Source: Streptomyces sp. NBC_01788
GTDB lineage: Bacteria > Actinomycetota > Actinomycetes > Streptomycetales > Streptomycetaceae
Assembly: GCF_035917575.1 (NCBI RefSeq)
Contig: NZ_CP109090.1
Location: 248,001-312,000, forward strand
Direction of reading: 5' to 3'
Length of the DNA stretch: 64,000 nt
Positions 34,227-42,486 of the stretch are shown piece after piece; within the stretch, counting starts at the first letter, position 1, and every line of letters begins with the position of its first letter. A program made the position numbers and the translations under genes. The notes under the pieces were generated by a model. That model was not told the origin of the DNA. It saw only the letters and a list, made by a program, of their open reading frames with translations, and searched no databases.

Positions 34227-35144
34227 TCACCTGTCGTTGATCGCGGAGAGCCATGCCGTGTCCTCCGGGCCCGGCGCTTCGGGGTCGAGCGCGGGCAGCC
34301 GGCGCACCTCGCCCGATCGCAGGGCGACCGTGGCCCGTGGCCGCATCGGCCCGTCGCCCCTGCGTGAGAGCAGGACGAGTTCCCAGACTGTCGCCGTCAT
34401 GGCGTCGACCCGGGTGGCGCAGTCGGCGGTGACCTGCCGCGGATCGCGGGTCCGGCCCAGGGACAGATGTGGGGTGAAGTCCTCGGCGGGCCCACCGCAG
34501 CGCGGGAACCGCTGCCGCAGTGCGTGGTACAGGTCCGCCCATGGCGCATTGCCGGCTGCCGCCGGGTCGAGCCACACGGTGAAGTACGCCCTGTGCCGGA
34601 AGGTGCGCACTCCGTCCAGCCGCGCGGTGAAGACGGGCGTCTCGGCCGTCGCCGCGGCGAGCAGTGGGGCAGCCCGCTCGAAGTCGGACTCCGGCACGAA
34701 GCCGAAGAGCACATTGACGTGCGGCGGCCACCGGTGCATCTGCGGATCGTAGTCCTGGCGGATGTCCTGGATCGGCGGCCACAGTTCCGCGGGCGGGATC
34801 CAGGCCACCGCCGTGCGGGCCGTCGGGGACACGTCGAGGACGCCGACGGACCCGCCCCTGCGGGACCCCGTGTCGCGGCTCGGGTCCGCTCGCGGGTCAC
34901 GCACCCGGCCGGCGCCCGACGCGTCGATGCGGTCCACGCCCGTGGCCCGGTCCCAGACCACCTCGCCGTCCGCCTCGATGAATACCACCCGGTGCCACGG
35001 GATGTCGCCCCCGGGCACGAAGGAGGACAGCGGGATGCGCTCGACGCCGTCCCCGCGCCGGCTGATCCCCAGCACGAACCGGGCCGGGTCGAACCGCGGG
35101 TCCCAGCGGACCCGGTAATAGATCTCGTCGCTGGTTCGCACCAC
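34227..35144 (-). CDS. MJ1316 (DUF504) domain fused to 2'-5' RNA ligase-like 2H phosphoesterase
   Basis: 305 residues. The N-terminal MJ1316/DUF504 region is at ~1-75 ([20 protein letters not shown] ... [20 protein letters not shown]), described as an RNA cyclic-end recognition domain. The 2H phosphoesterase domain is at ~130-280, with its two His signatures HVNVLF and HLSLGR. Such pairings occur in RNA-repair proteins, which often also carry a nucleotidyltransferase that is absent here. It converges on the acyl-CoA dehydrogenase cassette from the opposite strand and is unlikely to be part of it. Confidence 0.8.
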   Translation of the reverse strand: MVRTSDEIYYRVRWDPRFDPARFVLGISRRGDGVERIPLSSFVPGGDIPWHRVVFIEADGEVVWDRATGVDRIDASGAGRVRDPRADPSRDTGSRRGGSVGVLDVSPTARTAVAWIPPAELWPPIQDIRQDYDPQMHRWPPHVNVLFGFVPESDFERAAPLLAAATAETPVFTARLDGVRTFRHRAYFTVWLDPAAAGNAPWADLYHALRQRFPRCGGPAEDFTPHLSLGRTRDPRQVTADCATRVDAMTATVWELVLLSRRGDGPMRPRATVALRSGEVRRLPALDPEAPGPEDTAWLSAINDR

Positions 35145-35182
35145 GCCTCCTCTCCCGTCATCACACCTCGTCTTCCTCCAGG

Positions 35183-35494
35183 GTGCCGCCCGAGGTGAGG
35201 CGGTACTCGGTGGCTGCTGATCGCAGGTCCGTGGCAGCCGCGATCACCGCGGCGACCGCCGTGGAGGTGCGGGCGGGCACCCGGCCTCCTCGGGCCCGGT
35301 CGACATGGGGGCAGGCGCTGCGGTACGCGCTCGGCCTGTACTGGCTCTTCGGCACGCAGGTCACGCCCCCGGGATCGTGGCTGCTGACCGCCGTACTCGT
35401 CATACTGCTCGCAGTCGGGGCGTTGACCGCCCTGCCCGCGTGGGTTCACACCCGCAGCCCCGCCGTGCGCGCCCTCAACGCCGAACCCGCGTGA
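35183..35494 (+). pseudogene. Possible FtsX-type permease C-terminal remnant
   Basis: The frame has a hydrophobic tail (GSWLLTAVLVILLAVGALTA then LPAWVHTRSPAVRALNAEPA) like the last membrane segment and end of FtsX-like ABC permeases ('...P......P...L..E.A'). The ~80 residues before it have no recognisable structure, and no ATP-binding partner is nearby. It is probably a scrap, though a small membrane protein is not excluded. Confidence 0.35.
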
Positions 35495-35503
35495 ACGGAC
35501 CCT

Positions 35504-35750
35504 TCACCAGGGCCGCCGATCAGTCCTCGTCCTCGTAGCCTCGGCAGTGTCCGGGTCATGGAAGGGGCACAGGCCTGGGCCGCCGGCCTCGATGTCGAGC
35601 AGGTGCCGGCCCAGGAAGGTGACCTGCCAGTTCTTGAGCGGGGAGAGCCGGGCGGCGGCCTTCAGCGCCGCGGCGGCGAGCTGCTGGGTGCCTACGGCCT
35701 TGCGGATGCCGCCGCCCAGCGGGTACGTCGGCGCGATCCCATGCTTCAGT
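35504..35750 (-). pseudogene. Coding-like fragment of unknown family
   Basis: The minus-strand reading HGIAPTYPLGGGIRKAVGTQ then QLAAAALKAAARLSPLKNWQ, VTFLGRHLLDIEAGGP and a stop at 35504 has a strong protein-like composition. It has no start and runs into the TetR 3' end. I do not recognise the family. It is likely the tail of a gene whose front was lost. Confidence 0.35.
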
Positions 35751-36318
35751 CGGTGCTCGCGCTCGGCCGCGCCTGACGGAGGCAGAGGCTGAGGCGTCGC
35801 AGGAATCCGTCGAAGGGCTCGTCCGCGGGCCAGGTCTGATACGCCGTCATGGTCGCGGCGACGGCGAGGTTCATCTGCAGCGTCGCGCTCAGAGCCTCCG
35901 ACGGTGCGGCGCGGGATGCCACCCACTCCCTCAGGTCGGTGAAGAACTGCTCGCCGAAGCTCTGCGCGGACTGGGCGAACGCGGACGACTCCGCTTTCAG
36001 GCGGCGCTGCAGCGGCATCCGCTCCCGCAAGCCCTCGCAGAACCCCGTCAGGATCGCGGTCAGTGAGTCCCAGAGCGGCTCGTCCGCCGGACGGCCGCCC
36101 AACAGGTCCTGCCACGCGAACCGCTCCTCGGGGTCCTGGTCGAGGAGCACCGCGTCCTTGCCGACGAAGTAGTTGAAGAAGGTGGCGCGCGAGACGTTCG
36201 CGGCGGCGGCGATCTGCTCGATGGTCGTGGCCTCGTAACCCTGCTCGTCGAACAGCCGCAGCGCGGCGGACTGGATCCCGCGCCAGGTCGCCAGCTTCTT
36301 GCGCTCCCGCAGATTCAT
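35746..36318 (-). CDS. TetR-family regulator, divergent from an SDR gene
   Basis: 190 residues from ATG 36318 (MNLRERKKLATWRGIQSAAL); a Met seven codons earlier is also possible. The helix-turn-helix is YEATTIEQIAAAANVSRATF followed by FNYFVGKDAVL. The C-terminal domain is an ordinary helical ligand domain. It is divergent from the SDR gene at 36452, with a TTAGAC-GA-GTCTAA operator between them, so local autoregulation and SDR control are likely. Confidence 0.9.
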   Translation of the reverse strand: MNLRERKKLATWRGIQSAALRLFDEQGYEATTIEQIAAAANVSRATFFNYFVGKDAVLLDQDPEERFAWQDLLGGRPADEPLWDSLTAILTGFCEGLRERMPLQRRLKAESSAFAQSAQSFGEQFFTDLREWVASRAAPSEALSATLQMNLAVAATMTAYQTWPADEPFDGFLRRLSLCLRQARPSASTD

Positions 36319-36370
36319 GGGTTCTTTCACGCGTCCCATCCTAAGGGTCGATTTCTGGACGAGTACATTT

Positions 36371-36400
36371 TTAGACGAGTCTAACTTTCTGGGTTACGGT
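36371..36400 (+). promoter_or_regulatory. TetR operator and SDR promoter
   Basis: TTAGAC-GA-GTCTAA (36371-36384) is an inverted repeat. Its left arm can serve as a -35 (TTAGAC), 18 bp upstream of a -10-like TACGGT (36395-36400). The SDR start codon is 51 bp further on. Confidence 0.55.
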
Positions 36401-36451
36401 GGGAGCAGACCCCCGGGGACGGCTCCGGAGGCCTGACCGTGAGGAGAAGTC

Positions 36452-37270
36452 ATGAGCGAGGTCTGGTTCATCACCGGTACGTCCCGAGGGTTCGGCCGTG
36501 CGTTCGCCGAGTCCGCGCTGAAGCGGGGCGACAAGGTCGCCGCGACCGCCCGGAAGGTGGAAGCGCTGGACGACCTGGTCGCGGCATACGGCGACGACGC
36601 TGTGCTGCCGCTGACGCTGGACGTCACCGACAAGGCGGCCGTCGCCGCCGCGGTCGCCGCCGCGCATGAGAAGTTCGGCCGGCTCGACGTCGTGGTCAAC
36701 AACGCCGGCTACGGGCTGTTCGGCATGGTCGAGGAGGTCAGCGAACAGCAGCTGCGCGACCAGATGGAGACCAACCTCTTCGGCGCGTTCTGGGTCACCC
36801 AGGCTGCCCTGCCGATCATGCGCGCCCAGGGCAGCGGCCACATCGTGCAGATATCGTCCGTCGGCGGCGTCGCCGCGTTCCCGTCGCTCGGCGCCTATCA
36901 CGCGTCCAAGTGGGCGCTCGAAGGATTCAGCGAGGCCCTGGCCCAGGAAGTCGCCGGTGCCGGGATCAAGGTGACCATCGTCGAGCCGGGCGGCTTCAGC
37001 ACCGACTGGGCCGGCTCCTCCGCCACGCGCGCCACGCCGAACCCCGCCTACGACCAGGTCCGCGAAGCCATCGCGGCGCGCTTCGGCGACGCCCGGTACG
37101 CCGACCCTGCCGACGCCGGTGCCGCTCTGCTGCAGATCGTCGATGCCGACACCCCGCCGCTGCGCGTGTTCTTCGGCACTGAGCCGATCGAGATCGTTGA
37201 GCCGCTGTACGCCCAGCGCCTTCAGACCTGGGCCGACTGGCAGCACGTCTCCCGCACCGCCCAGGGCTGA
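36452..37270 (+). CDS. Classical short-chain dehydrogenase/reductase
   Basis: 272 residues. TGTSRGFG (residues 8-15) is the cofactor-binding motif. LDVTD, VNNAGYG, the catalytic Ser in VQISSVGG and the YHASK motif (Tyr and Lys) are all present, so the enzyme should be active. GAGAAG lies six bases before the ATG. It is probably induced through the divergent TetR regulator. The substrate is unknown. Confidence 0.92.
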   Translation: MSEVWFITGTSRGFGRAFAESALKRGDKVAATARKVEALDDLVAAYGDDAVLPLTLDVTDKAAVAAAVAAAHEKFGRLDVVVNNAGYGLFGMVEEVSEQQLRDQMETNLFGAFWVTQAALPIMRAQGSGHIVQISSVGGVAAFPSLGAYHASKWALEGFSEALAQEVAGAGIKVTIVEPGGFSTDWAGSSATRATPNPAYDQVREAIAARFGDARYADPADAGAALLQIVDADTPPLRVFFGTEPIEIVEPLYAQRLQTWADWQHVSRTAQG

Positions 37271-37279
37271 CCACGCCTC

Positions 37280-37453
37280 TCACCCGCCCCAGCAAGACGA
37301 GAAGGAATCCCCCTCAAGTCCGCACAACACACCCCCAACCGTTCGGCGCCACCAGCACCAGACGGGGACGGGGTTGGAGGCGAACAGGTTGACGCTCCCC
37401 GCCGCCCGCGCAGGCGGAGGGTGTGCCCCGAAGCCGGACAGCAAGGTGCTCAC
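37280..37453 (-). CDS. Small ORF behind a perfect Shine-Dalgarno sequence
   Basis: GTG 37453 follows AGGAGG with seven bases of spacing. It opens a 57-residue frame (MSTLLSGFGAHPPPARAAGS ... VWCWWRRTVGGVLCGLEGDS). No family is recognised. The Trp/Arg-rich C-terminal part is not convincingly structured. It may be the surviving 5' end of a disrupted gene rather than a complete small protein. Confidence 0.3.
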   Translation of the reverse strand: MSTLLSGFGAHPPPARAAGSVNLFASNPVPVWCWWRRTVGGVLCGLEGDSFSSCWGG

Positions 37454-37555
37454 GACAACTCCTCCTGGAGGCAAGGCAGCGGCAGGGGTGTCAGGCCGCC
37501 GTGGTCATGGGGCCGAGGTGGTGCGGGAGGCGGACGCGAGACACTCTGGCCGCGG

Positions 37556-38116
37556 TCAGCGGACGAGGTCGGGCGCTGTCGTGTCGGTGAGCCGGGGGTC
37601 GGGACTGCCGGCGGCCATGGAGAGGGCGCCCCTGACCATCCGGATGAGCTTGAGCAGGCCGCTCGGCCTGCGCCTGTCCACGCCCGCGACCAGTTGCCTG
37701 AGAACGCTCAGCTGATCAAAGTAGATCCGCTCGGTCACGAGGTTCTCGTTCTCGTCGAAGATGAAGTACGCGTTCATGCGCGTGCGATGAGTGGCGCCCG
37801 TCGGCGGGATCTTGCCGAGAGGTCCGAGATGTGTGCCCAGAAGCCAGAACTCCACGATGACGGCGTCGACGCTGTGACGGAACGCAATGATCTCGTGGCG
37901 TTGGTCAGGGAAGGCGACGCGCGTGTCGTCGTAGTACGCACGCACTTCGACGTCGCCTTCGTGCACCTGCATCGACGCGATGAGTTCGTAGTGGGGGTGC
38001 GGAAAGGTGGACAGGGTGGCGTCCCAGTCCTGTGCGACCTCATCACGGAAGTGGTCGAGGACAAGCTTCTCCCGGGCCCGAAGCACGGACTCATCGGGAA
38101 GTACGAACCCGTTCAC
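37556..38116 (-). CDS. SnoaL-like (NTF2-fold) protein
   Basis: 186 residues from GTG 38116 with AAAGGG upstream; the longer open frame before it is not coding-like. Pattern: EKLVLDHFRDEVAQDWDATL, STFPHPHYELIASM, VRAYYDDTRVAFPDQRHEII, FWLLGTHLGPLGKIPPTG, AYFIFDENENLVTERIYFDQ. This is the polyketide-cyclase/ester-cyclase type of NTF2 fold. Its start lies 17 bp downstream of the stop of a 48-residue membrane ORF, so the two may form an operon. Confidence 0.8.
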   Translation of the reverse strand: MNGFVLPDESVLRAREKLVLDHFRDEVAQDWDATLSTFPHPHYELIASMQVHEGDVEVRAYYDDTRVAFPDQRHEIIAFRHSVDAVIVEFWLLGTHLGPLGKIPPTGATHRTRMNAYFIFDENENLVTERIYFDQLSVLRQLVAGVDRRRPSGLLKLIRMVRGALSMAAGSPDPRLTDTTAPDLVR

Positions 38117-38133
38117 AGCAGTTACCCTTTGCC

Positions 38134-38280
38134 TCAATTTGATCGGAAACGTACGTAAAAGCGCTCTCCGCTGCTGTCCGTTCCTTCGCCGACGAGTGCC
38201 GTAGGACGGAGAACCGCAAGGAGCCCGAGCCCGGCGCCGACCGTGGCGAAACCCGCGCTCAACAGGAAGAGAACGATCAC
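38134..38280 (-). CDS. 48-residue small membrane protein
   Basis: GTG 38280 (GGAG nine bases upstream) opens a frame starting MIVLFLLSAGFATVGAGLGL then LAVLRP and ending FYVRFRSN. One clear membrane helix occupies residues 2-25, with a short charged tail. It ends 17 bp before the SnoaL-like gene. It is short, so coding status is not proven. The hydrophobic profile and position support it. Confidence 0.45.
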   Translation of the reverse strand: MIVLFLLSAGFATVGAGLGLLAVLRPTALVGEGTDSSGERFYVRFRSN

Positions 38281-38477
38281 GGATCGAGTCTCCACGCCCC
38301 GTCACGATGAATCACCTTGAATCTGACGGAGGCTCAACTGCCCGAAAGGATCGAGCCGCCGACGATGGTCGAACCACTGGATCAGCGCCGCCATGCACGG
38401 ACTCCGCACGGGCGCTGCTGGAGCAGGCCGCAAAAACCCGCGGGAGCCGACAGTGACCTTCTGTCATTCTGCTTGCC

Positions 38478-38882
38478 ATGTCCGCACGAAATCGAAGACT
38501 GCCCCGGCACCGCGCCTGGCCCCTGACCACCACCGACATCAACGGGTGTCTCGGCCCTTACATGAGCCGCGTCAAGGACCTGCAGTTCGTCACGGGGCAT
38601 GGCAGCGGGACCATCGTCCTGGGAGCACAATGGCTCGCTCCGAACCCGCGCAACTACGGCCGCGGCGTCCACCCGGACATGGTCGGCGTCTACATAGACG
38701 TCCACCCGGTCGATGCCACTGAACGTGCTGCCACCCGCGCTGTTCTTCAGGAGCATGCCCTCCCGCAACTGCACGAATGGATCACGCGGGCCATCGCCGC
38801 CGACGAGACGTGGCAGCTGACCGATCACCAGCACTACTGGCGGCTCACCGACGGCCACCTCACGCACCGCGACGAATCGTGA
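38478..38882 (+). CDS. Conserved hypothetical protein
   Basis: 134 residues from ATG 38478. Mixed alpha/beta sequence with DINGCLGPYMSRVKDLQFVT, GHGSGTIVLGAQWLAPNPRN, and a His/Trp-rich end (TWQLTDHQHYWRLTDGHLTH). No signal peptide, membrane segment or catalytic signature. Function unknown. Confidence 0.65.
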   Translation: MSARNRRLPRHRAWPLTTTDINGCLGPYMSRVKDLQFVTGHGSGTIVLGAQWLAPNPRNYGRGVHPDMVGVYIDVHPVDATERAATRAVLQEHALPQLHEWITRAIAADETWQLTDHQHYWRLTDGHLTHRDES

Positions 38883-38987
38883 ACCGAGCCCGAGCAACAA
38901 CGCACACCGCTACGTCAGCGAGGTCCAAGACCAGGCCGTGGACGGTGAGGGGGTCGGTGACAAGCTCCGGTAGGCGACCAGCAGGCC

Positions 38988-39443
38988 CTACGCCTCTCTC
39001 CTCACCGCGGTGAGGACGAGCCAGCCCGCTGCGGCGCCGACCACGTACCAGAGCAGGTCGGGCGGGTTGAAGGTGGAGCCGAGTACGAGGCGGGCGACGG
39101 TACTGCGCCGGGAGAGCTCGGCCAGCACCTCGCTGAGCTGCAGGAACTCGATCCCCCAACTGATCGCCAACGCGCTTGCGGCGGCCGTCAGGGGCGTCAC
39201 CCGGGGCGCCACCAGAACGACGAGGGTCAGAAGCAGCACGGTGTACAGCGCGTCTCCACCGTACTTGCCGACGCTCCCCGCCGTGACGGCCCTGAGTCCC
39301 AGCCCCGCGGCGACGGTCAGCACCGCGGCCGAGGCCGCCGCCAGGCGGATCCGTACCGGGGCGGCGGCGCCTGCGGCGCGGTTCTGGGTTCTTGGGAGGG
39401 AGGGCACAGGGTCATACTGCCGGATGTTCCATGCATGACACAT
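38988..39443 (-). CDS. DUF2809 family membrane protein
   Basis: 151 residues from ATG 39443 (GGGGAG upstream); a GTG at 39407 is a plausible alternative. Four hydrophobic segments (RLAAASAAVLTVAAGLGLRA, ALYTVLLLTLVVLVAP, LTAAASALAISWGIEFLQLS, LLWYVVGAAAGWLVLTAV) with the DUF2809 hallmarks GSVGKYGGDALYT and GSTFNPPDLLWY. Function is unknown. The architecture resembles VanZ-like proteins. Confidence 0.8.
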   Translation of the reverse strand: MCHAWNIRQYDPVPSLPRTQNRAAGAAAPVRIRLAAASAAVLTVAAGLGLRAVTAGSVGKYGGDALYTVLLLTLVVLVAPRVTPLTAAASALAISWGIEFLQLSEVLAELSRRSTVARLVLGSTFNPPDLLWYVVGAAAGWLVLTAVRREA

Positions 39444-39589
39444 CGGCTCCCCTCGGCCACGCCTGGCGGCTGACGGCTGGCGGTGCGGTCTCCTCGCGCG
39501 CTCGCAGCCACGTCGGCAGGAGTACGGCGCCCGTCGCGGTCGGCAGCGCACCCGCCACGTGAGCCGACCTCCCTTACGTGACAAACCCA

Positions 39590-39632
39590 TTGACGCTCCC
39601 ATTTCCCTTCACTACCTTCCGAGAGCGCTCTC
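39590..39632 (+). promoter_or_regulatory. GH76 promoter with LacI-type operator
   Basis: TTGACG (39590-39595) and TACCTT (39613-39618) are separated by 17 bp. The perfect 12-bp palindrome GAGAGCGCTCTC (39621-39632) sits over the expected transcription start. CG-centred palindromes of this type are LacI-family operators ahead of Streptomyces glycan-degradation genes, for example CebR sites. Induction by a mannan-derived oligosaccharide is a reasonable inference. Confidence 0.7.
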
Positions 39633-39742
39633 ACTATTCATCCACGGCATGCCCCGGGCCACTCCGTCACCTGTGCTGCTGCGAAGCGACGTCGGCAGGT
39701 CCACGGCGAGGGCAGGGGGCGTCGCGTTGACGGGGAGGCCCC

Positions 39743-41233
39743 ATGACTCCAGTACAAAGGTCCCGTAGGGCAGCGAGACTTGTCACCGTCGGGCAGTCGG
39801 CCGCCGCGTTCGCCCTCGCACTTCTCGCAGGCCTCACCCCGCAGTCGGCGTCCGCCGCCGGCACCGCCGTCACCGCGACCGTCTGCAACAGATACTGCGA
39901 CACCCGTGACCCCGCCCTCTCCCCCGGCGACCGCGTCCCGGTCACCGCGGCCGTCTACGGGCGGTCCATCGCCCTCCACTTCGACGACGCCGACGCGATG
40001 GGCTGGGCGTCCATCGACAACGGCAACCCGGGCGACGAGGTCTGGCTCGACCGCTCCTTCGACGGCGGCCGCACCTGGAGTTCGGGCAGCAAGCTCGGTG
40101 ACACCACCGTTCCTTCCGGGCAACGGGGTTGGCGCACACTCATGTACAACGTCGACGACTGGAACAATCGCGGCGTCGGCGCGCTGCGCGCCTGCGGCAA
40201 GGCCGGCGACCGCGCCGAGATCGCCTGCACCCCGTGGGCCCGCGTCACATGGAACGCCGGCGACCGGCGAACCGCTGCGGCCACCGGCCTGATGACCTTC
40301 TACAACAACTCGACCGGCCTGTTCGACACCACCGGCTGGTGGAACTCCGCGAACGCGCTGACTGCCGTCATCGACAACATCCGCGTGTCAGGGATGGGCA
40401 GTTACTCGTACGCGATCTCCCGCACATACGACCTGAATCTCAACACACGAAACGGGCAGTTCCGCAACGAGTACATCGACGACACCGGCTGGTGGGGGCT
40501 CGCGTGGATCGCCGCGTACGACCTGACCGGTGACAGCCGCTACCTGAACACCGCCCGCGCCGACGCCGACCACATGGCCGCCTACTGGGACGGCACCTGC
40601 GGCGGCGGAGTGTGGTGGAGTACGGCGAGGACGTACAAGAACGCCATCGCCAACTCCCTCTACATCCAGCTCAGCGCCGCCCTGCACAACCGCATCCCAG
40701 GTGACACCACGTATCTCGACCGGGCCCGCGCCGGCTGGTCCTGGTTCCAGGGCACCGGCATGGTCAACGGCTCGAACCTGGTCAACGACGGCATAGACCT
40801 GTCCACCTGCCGCAACAACGGCCAGGCCGTGTGGTCGTACAACCAGGGCGTGCTGCTCGGTGCGCTCACCGAGCTGAACCGGGCGACGGGTGACGGGGCG
40901 CTGCTCACCCGCGCTCGGCAGATCGCCGACGCCGCGACCACGACCTCCTCCCTGCACACCGCCGACGGCATCCTGCGAGACCCGTGCGAGAGCGGGGACT
41001 GCGGCGGCGACGGGCCGTCCTTCAAGGGTGCCCATGTGCGCGGCCTGGGCAAGCTCAACGCGGCGCTGCCGGACCATCCGTACACCGCCTATCTGCAACG
41101 CCAGGCGGACCGGGCCCGCACGAGCGACCGGAACGCCCTCGACCAGTACGGACTGCGCTGGTCGGGACCTGTCGACAAGCTGGACGCGGCACGCCAGCAG
41201 AGCGCCCTCGACCTGCTCAACGCGGCACCATGA
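39743..41233 (+). CDS. Secreted glycoside hydrolase family 76 (alpha-1,6-mannanase type)
   Basis: 496 residues with a signal peptide (twin Arg near the start, hydrophobic [12 protein letters not shown], cleavage after SASA). Residues ~40-170 form a beta-rich domain with paired Cys. The GH76 catalytic (alpha/alpha)6 barrel follows, with the diagnostic Asp-Asp pair in [20 protein letters not shown] and the [20 protein letters not shown] segment. The family cleaves alpha-1,6-mannan backbones such as those of fungal walls. It has its own promoter with a LacI-type operator. Confidence 0.9.
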   Translation: MTPVQRSRRAARLVTVGQSAAAFALALLAGLTPQSASAAGTAVTATVCNRYCDTRDPALSPGDRVPVTAAVYGRSIALHFDDADAMGWASIDNGNPGDEVWLDRSFDGGRTWSSGSKLGDTTVPSGQRGWRTLMYNVDDWNNRGVGALRACGKAGDRAEIACTPWARVTWNAGDRRTAAATGLMTFYNNSTGLFDTTGWWNSANALTAVIDNIRVSGMGSYSYAISRTYDLNLNTRNGQFRNEYIDDTGWWGLAWIAAYDLTGDSRYLNTARADADHMAAYWDGTCGGGVWWSTARTYKNAIANSLYIQLSAALHNRIPGDTTYLDRARAGWSWFQGTGMVNGSNLVNDGIDLSTCRNNGQAVWSYNQGVLLGALTELNRATGDGALLTRARQIADAATTTSSLHTADGILRDPCESGDCGGDGPSFKGAHVRGLGKLNAALPDHPYTAYLQRQADRARTSDRNALDQYGLRWSGPVDKLDAARQQSALDLLNAAP

Positions 41234-41477
41234 GGCGCTGCCCGAACCTTGACCCGCGCCCGGTGGAAGCGGTGGATCTGAAGTGCATCTGAGGTGCAAC
41301 TGGCGGTCAGGAACGCCCGGCCACCCCTCCGACGCGAACTTGACCGGACGTCGACCCGGTCCGTTGAACTCGCGCCCGGGCCGACGTCGAAGCTGAGGCT
41401 GACTAGGGCCTGTGTGGAGTCGTGATCTCGTGGACCCCGGCCTGGGAGGGTCGGGGTCCTTGGAGTAGAACGGTGGG

Positions 41478-41924
41478 GTGTCTCGACCTCAACTTTCAGA
41501 TGCCGAGTGGGAGTTCATCTCCCCGTTCTTGCCGGTCGGTGAGTACGGGCCGTACCCGGAGAACCTGCGGGCGCACTTCGAGGGCGTCGTGTGGCGGTTC
41601 AGGAACGGGGCGAAATGGCGGGAGTTGCCCGAACGATTCGGGCACTGGTCCACCGTCTACGGCCGGTTTCGGCAGTGGCGGGACGCCGGGGTGTTCACCG
41701 CGGTGTTCCAGGGCGCGATCGCCGAGGCAGCGAAGCGGGGTCTGGTGGACTTGTCGCTGGTCAGCGTGGACTCGACCACGGTCCGGGCTCATCATGATGC
41801 CGCGGGGATGATCGTGGAGCCCGAGACCCTGGACGCGATGGAGAAGGCCGCCGCGGAAAAAGGGGCACCGGCGAGGAACAAGACGGACAACAAGACCCGG
41901 AGCGGGAAGAACGACGACGCGTGA
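41478..41924 (+). CDS. IS5-family transposase, ORF A
   Basis: 148 residues (MSRPQLSDAEWEFISPFLPV ... WRELPERFGHWSTVYGRFRQ ... LVSVDSTTVRAHHDAAGM). It contains the N-terminal DNA-binding part and the first catalytic Asp (SVDSTT). The downstream -1 frame is open from about 41812, so a -1 slip at GCGGAAAAAGGGG (about 41853-41865) would fuse it to ORF B. That arrangement is known for this IS group. Confidence 0.85.
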   Translation: MSRPQLSDAEWEFISPFLPVGEYGPYPENLRAHFEGVVWRFRNGAKWRELPERFGHWSTVYGRFRQWRDAGVFTAVFQGAIAEAAKRGLVDLSLVSVDSTTVRAHHDAAGMIVEPETLDAMEKAAAEKGAPARNKTDNKTRSGKNDDA

Positions 41925-42451
41925 GACGTCGCCGCAGGGCCCGGCTCGCCGCCGCTGACCTGGGACGTTCCCGCGGCGGACTGACCACCAAGACGCACCT
42001 GTCCTGCGTGCCGCAATGCCTGCCCCTCTCGCTCAAGATCACTGCGGGGCAGGCCGGGGACAGCCCACAGTTCATCCCCGTCCTGAACAAGATCCGCGTC
42101 CCCGGCCCGGTCGGCCGACCCCGCACCCGGCCCGACGCAGCCGCCGGCGACAAGGCGTACTCGTCCCGCAAGAACCGCGCCCACCTGCGCAAACGTGGGA
42201 TCAAAGCCGTCATCCCCGAGAAGAAGGATCAAGCCGCCCACCGCAAGAACCGCGGCTCACGCGGCGGACGGCCCGTCACCTGGGACAAGCAGCTGTACAA
42301 GCTCCGCAACAGCGCCGAACGCACCATCAACAAGATCAAGAACTGGCGCGGCCTCGCCATCCGCTACGACAAAAAACCTGAAAGCTACCAGGCCGGACTC
42401 GAATTATGCGCCGGCCTCCTCTGGATCCGACACCTCGGATCACAATCATGA
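41921..42451 (+). CDS. IS5-family transposase, ORF B
   Basis: It carries the second catalytic Asp (AAGDKAYSSRKNR) and the Glu (LRNSAERTINKIKNWRGLAI) of the DDE domain. It overlaps ORF A in the -1 frame and probably functions as the C-terminal half of a frameshift product of ~320 residues. All three acidic residues are present across A and B, so the element may still be active. Confidence 0.85.
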   Translation: MRRRRRARLAAADLGRSRGGLTTKTHLSCVPQCLPLSLKITAGQAGDSPQFIPVLNKIRVPGPVGRPRTRPDAAAGDKAYSSRKNRAHLRKRGIKAVIPEKKDQAAHRKNRGSRGGRPVTWDKQLYKLRNSAERTINKIKNWRGLAIRYDKKPESYQAGLELCAGLLWIRHLGSQS

Positions 42452-42486
42452 TCATGACTCCACACAGGCCCTAGGGGAACGGGACC

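Larger units (their letters stand above)
41403..42474 (+). mobile_element. IS5-family insertion sequence (complete)
   Basis: The ends are inverted repeats. CTAGGGCCTGTGTGGAGTC at 41403 reads identically on the opposite strand at 42456-42474. CTAG occurs at both edges and may be part of the target duplication; being palindromic, its exact limits cannot be fixed. Length is about 1.07 kb with two overlapping transposase frames, typical of the IS427-type branch of IS5. It lies 12 bp before the start codon of a GH43 gene, so it has probably cut that gene off from its native promoter. Confidence 0.88.

Noticed and set aside
35746..36339. Using the first Met (36339) as start of the TetR gene
   Set aside because: The Met at 36318 fits family N-termini better; the upstream seven residues lie closer to the operator region.
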